Positions 5,543 to 7,588 of a stretch of 7,588 nt of DNA are shown here, in pieces. Position numbers and translations under genes: made by a program. The notes beneath the pieces are model-generated. The model was given only the letters and a program-made list of their open reading frames with translations. It was not told the origin of the DNA and searched no databases. The first letter of the stretch is position 1. Every line of letters starts with the position of its first letter. This stretch comes from Acidimicrobiaceae bacterium (GTDB taxonomy: Bacteria; Actinomycetota; Acidimicrobiia; Acidimicrobiales; RAAP-2): contig JAUTXB010000115.1 in assembly GCA_030838245.1 (NCBI GenBank), forward strand, positions 1 through 7,588. The letters run 5' to 3'.

Positions 5543-7054
5543 TTGCGCCGTGACGCGATCGGCTGCTCGTTGAACGGGCAGGTCGGCTCGCACCTGCGGG
5601 GTGTGGCCGCCACCGCAGCCCTCGACGCCGACCGGGTGGCCATCATCGACGGCCCCCAGGTGGTCACCTTCGGTGAGCTCGATGCCCGGGCCAACGGGCT
5701 GGCCACCCGTCTGGCCGAGCTGGGGGTGGAGCCGGGCGACACCGTCGGCATCGGGATGAGGAACCGCCCCGAGTGGTTCACTGCTTCGCACGCCATCGCC
5801 CGTCTCGGAGCCATGTTCGTGCCCATCTCACCCCGGCTGACTTCCGAGGAAGCGGGCTACATCGTTCGTGACTCGCGGATGAAAGCGTTCATCGCTGAGA
5901 CCGCGGTCGGCTTCGCCGCCGACGGGGTCCACGTGCTCGACATCGACGCCTCCGACTTCCCGGGGCCGGTCGACCGTCCACCCCGAGACGACTTCCTCAA
6001 CACGGGGCCGACCCTCCTCGGCTATACGTCGGGCACCACCGGACGTCCGAAGGCGGTGGAGCGACCGGCACCGGTCCCTGCTCCGGTGGCCACCACGTCG
6101 GCGGTCGCAGCCTTTTGGGGTTACGGCCCCGACACGGTGCAGCTGGTCTGCGGCCCGCTCTACCACACCGCCCCGAGCGCCTATGCCGAGTACTCGCTGT
6201 GGGAGGGCGGGCAGGTGGTGGTACAGGACAAATTCGTCGGCGAGCGGTGTCTCTCCCTCATCGAGCAGCACCGGGTCACCCGGACCCAGATGGTCCCCGC
6301 CCATTTCGTACGGATCCTCGAAGCGGACTGGGCGGCATACGACCGCTCGACCATCCGACTCCTCATCCACGCCGCCGCCCCCTGTCCGGTGCCCCTCAAG
6401 GCGCGCATCATGGAGGTGTTCCCGCCCGGGACGATCTGGGAGCTGTACGGAGCCACTGAAGCCATGGGGACAGTCATCTCGCCCGGTGAGTGGCTGTTCA
6501 AGCCGGGGAGCGTCGGTCGGCCCTTTCCCGGGCTCGAGGTGCGCGTCCTGGACGAGGACGGCAAGGCGGCGGCACCGGGAGAGGTGGGCACGATCTACAT
6601 CAGCCCGTTTCCCGGAGCGGCCTTCGCCTATCGGGGCGACGCCGAGAAGACCGCCGCCGCCTATCGCGATGGATTCGCCACCGTCGGGGACCTCGGGCAT
6701 CTGGATGAGCACGGTTACCTGTTCATCGCCGATCGACGTACCGACCTGATCTTGAGCGGAGGCGTGAACGTCTATCCGGCCGAGGTCGAGAACGCCCTCG
6801 CCGCCGATCCCGATGTGGTCGACTCGGCGGTGATCGGCCTACCCGACGAGCGGATGGGTCAGCGGGTACACGCCATCATCGAGCTCCGCCCGGGAGTGGC
6901 ACTCGATCCTGCGCTCATCCTCGATCGTCTTTCCGAGCGACTGGCCGACTTCAAGCGTCCGAGGACGATCGAGTTCGTGGCCACCCTCCCCCGGGAGCCC
7001 AATGGAAAGGTGTTGAAGCGCCAACTACAAGTCGAGCGGGCAGAGACGCGCTGA
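5543..7054 (+). CDS. Acyl-CoA synthetase 2 (AMP-forming, ANL superfamily)
   Basis: A second ATP-dependent CoA ligase, about 503 residues. Numbered from a TTG at 5543, it has YTSGTTGRPK (161-170), LYGATE (301-306), TVGD (380-383), RRTDLILSGGVNVYPAEVE (398-416) and the catalytic Lys489 in NGKVLKR. All motifs are intact. The start is uncertain: TTG at 5543, TTG at 5570 (giving NGQVGSHLRGVA, the more family-like N-terminus) and GTG at 5603 are in frame, and none has a clear ribosome binding site. It lies in the same reading frame as the lipoyl gene, 30 bases after that gene's TGA. AVERPAPVPAP after the ATP loop and the later GPLYHTAP resemble mycobacterial-type FadD ligases with RPLP and YHAAP blocks. 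It differs clearly from synthetase 1, so it is not a recent duplicate, and the substrate is unknown. Confidence 0.92.
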   Translation: MRRDAIGCSLNGQVGSHLRGVAATAALDADRVAIIDGPQVVTFGELDARANGLATRLAELGVEPGDTVGIGMRNRPEWFTASHAIARLGAMFVPISPRLTSEEAGYIVRDSRMKAFIAETAVGFAADGVHVLDIDASDFPGPVDRPPRDDFLNTGPTLLGYTSGTTGRPKAVERPAPVPAPVATTSAVAAFWGYGPDTVQLVCGPLYHTAPSAYAEYSLWEGGQVVVQDKFVGERCLSLIEQHRVTRTQMVPAHFVRILEADWAAYDRSTIRLLIHAAAPCPVPLKARIMEVFPPGTIWELYGATEAMGTVISPGEWLFKPGSVGRPFPGLEVRVLDEDGKAAAPGEVGTIYISPFPGAAFAYRGDAEKTAAAYRDGFATVGDLGHLDEHGYLFIADRRTDLILSGGVNVYPAEVENALAADPDVVDSAVIGLPDERMGQRVHAIIELRPGVALDPALILDRLSERLADFKRPRTIEFVATLPREPNGKVLKRQLQVERAETR

Positions 7055-7055
7055 T

Positions 7056-7073
7056 GGCACCAGACTCGGTGCC
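7056..7073 (+). terminator. Hairpin one base after the acyl-CoA synthetase 2 stop codon
   Basis: GGCACC (7056-7061) and GGTGCC (7068-7073) form a perfect 6-bp stem with a 6-base loop just after the TGA at 7052-7054. No U-tract follows. It may end or stabilise the upstream transcript, and it directly precedes the 33-bp repeats. Confidence 0.4.
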
Positions 7074-7082
7074 CGTGTCGAG

Positions 7083-7181
7083 GACCAGCCGAATCGCACC
7101 GTGGTCGGGGGAACCGACCAGCCAATTCGCACCGTGGTCGGGGAAACCGACCAGCCGAATCGCACCGTGGTCGGGGAAACC
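7083..7181. repeat. Three tandem copies of a 33-bp repeat with hairpins across the junctions
   Basis: The copies are 7083-7115, 7116-7148 and 7149-7181. Each starts GACCAGCC, contains TCGCACCGTGGTCGGGG and ends AACC. Copies 1 and 3 differ by one base (G or A before AACC); copy 2 has CCAATTCG where the others have CCGAATCG. Across each junction TGGTCGG and CCGACCA form a 7-bp stem with a 5-base loop (7102-7120 and 7135-7153). The array fills more than half of the 178-base gap between synthetase 2 and the crotonase. There are no spacers, so it is not CRISPR. It may be a transcript-stabilising or terminating structure, a protein-binding array, or a copy of a dispersed intergenic repeat. Confidence 0.9.
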
Positions 7182-7217
7182 GGGGCTCGCGCCTCTGAGT
7201 CCCTTGATCGCCTAATC

Positions 7218-7225
7218 AGGAGGGA
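7218..7225 (+). promoter_or_regulatory. Ribosome binding site of the crotonase gene
   Basis: AGGAGGGA lies seven bases before the ATG at 7233, a strong match that fixes this start over the in-frame Met six codons later and the one within LNMPEK. Confidence 0.8.
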
Positions 7226-7232
7226 ACCGCTG

Positions 7233-7588
7233 ATGGACCGCACCGAGATGGAGACGATCATCTATGAGAAGGACGGGGCGATCGCTCGCATCGTCTTGAA
7301 CATGCCGGAGAAGGCCAACATCCAGACCGCCCAACAGGTGTGGGACTTCGAGGACGCGCTCAAGTGGGCCAACCGCGACGAGGAGGTGAAGGTGCTCATC
7401 GTGAAGGCCAACGGCAAAGGCTTTTGCGCCGGGCACGCCATCGTCGAGCCCGAGGAGATGGCCGAGGTGTACCCCACGACCGGCCCCACGCCCGAGCGGA
7501 CGTGGAAGAGCCACAACTACGACCTCTTCCTGTGGCCACCGTTGAACCTCTGGGAGTTCCCGAAGGCGACGATCTCCCAGATCCACGG
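7233..7588 (+). CDS. Enoyl-CoA hydratase/isomerase (crotonase family), 3'-truncated by the window end
   Basis: The first 118 codons are visible. The N-terminal crotonase strand pattern is clear: IIYEKDGAIARIVLNMPEKANIQ (9-31), VKVLIVKANGKGFCAGHAI (52-70) with the first oxyanion-hole segment around CAGH (65-68), then FPKATISQIHG, which normally leads into the second oxyanion segment just past the window edge. Family members add water to enoyl-CoAs, isomerise double bonds, or cleave or hydrolyse acyl-CoAs. The catalytic glutamates lie beyond the end, so the reaction cannot be assigned. A stretch rich in Trp and Pro (TWKSHNYDLFLWPPLNLWEFP, 90-110) lies between the two segments and may shape the pocket. 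The gene follows synthetase 2 after a 178-base gap and probably acts on a CoA thioester made by one of the ligases. Confidence 0.9.
   Translation, partial: MDRTEMETIIYEKDGAIARIVLNMPEKANIQTAQQVWDFEDALKWANRDEEVKVLIVKANGKGFCAGHAIVEPEEMAEVYPTTGPTPERTWKSHNYDLFLWPPLNLWEFPKATISQIH

Noticed and set aside
7083..7181. CRISPR array
   Set aside because: The units are directly abutting with no unique spacers, and no cas gene is present.
7025..7261. A minus-strand frame encoding an 11-residue repeat (PTTVRFGWSV-like)
   Set aside because: The repeat arises only because 33 is a multiple of three. It overlaps the ends of two real genes on the other strand and has no convincing start signal.

Overview
The window looks like chromosomal DNA from a GC-rich bacterium, most likely an actinomycete-type organism (Actinomycetota). 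This rests on the strong GC bias at third codon positions, purine-rich ribosome binding sites, and an alcohol dehydrogenase that closely resembles the NDMA-dependent, mycofactocin-associated family typical of Actinobacteria. The species cannot be named from sequence alone.

Layout. Positions 1-193 are non-coding. They hold five copies of a short motif (core TTTGGGCGAA, three direct then two inverted) and a strong hairpin abutting the stop codon of the next gene. A zinc alcohol dehydrogenase lies on the minus strand (194-1315). A 362-base divergent intergenic region (1316-1677) carries three 17-bp tandem repeats near the dehydrogenase start and an AT-rich perfect inverted repeat. A plus-strand gene set then runs to the right edge: acyl-CoA synthetase 1 (1678-3162), 2-oxoacid dehydrogenase E1 alpha (3251-4264), E1 beta (4261-5262, ATGA overlap), an 81-residue free-standing lipoyl-domain protein (5267-5512), acyl-CoA synthetase 2 (about 5543-7054), a 178-base gap with three 33-bp tandem repeats, and the first 118 codons of a crotonase-family enoyl-CoA hydratase/isomerase (7233 onward, cut by the window end).

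How the genes may work together. The set reads as a catabolic acyl-CoA module: an alcohol dehydrogenase for an alcohol/aldehyde step, two ligases that make CoA thioesters, a thiamine-diphosphate E1 that decarboxylates a 2-oxoacid (or cleaves an acetoin-like compound) onto a lipoyl group, and a hydratase for beta-oxidation-like chemistry. The most unusual point is that the E1 pair is followed not by a full E2 acyltransferase but by a bare lipoyl domain, with a CoA ligase on each side of the three-gene block. The lipoyl protein must either hand its acyl group to an E2 core encoded elsewhere or work in a non-classical way. The substrate cannot be read from the sequence.

Three of the genes (the dehydrogenase and both ligases) have a perfect or near-perfect hairpin starting 0-1 bases after the stop codon. 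Acyl-CoA synthetase 1 and the crotonase share an almost identical start leader.
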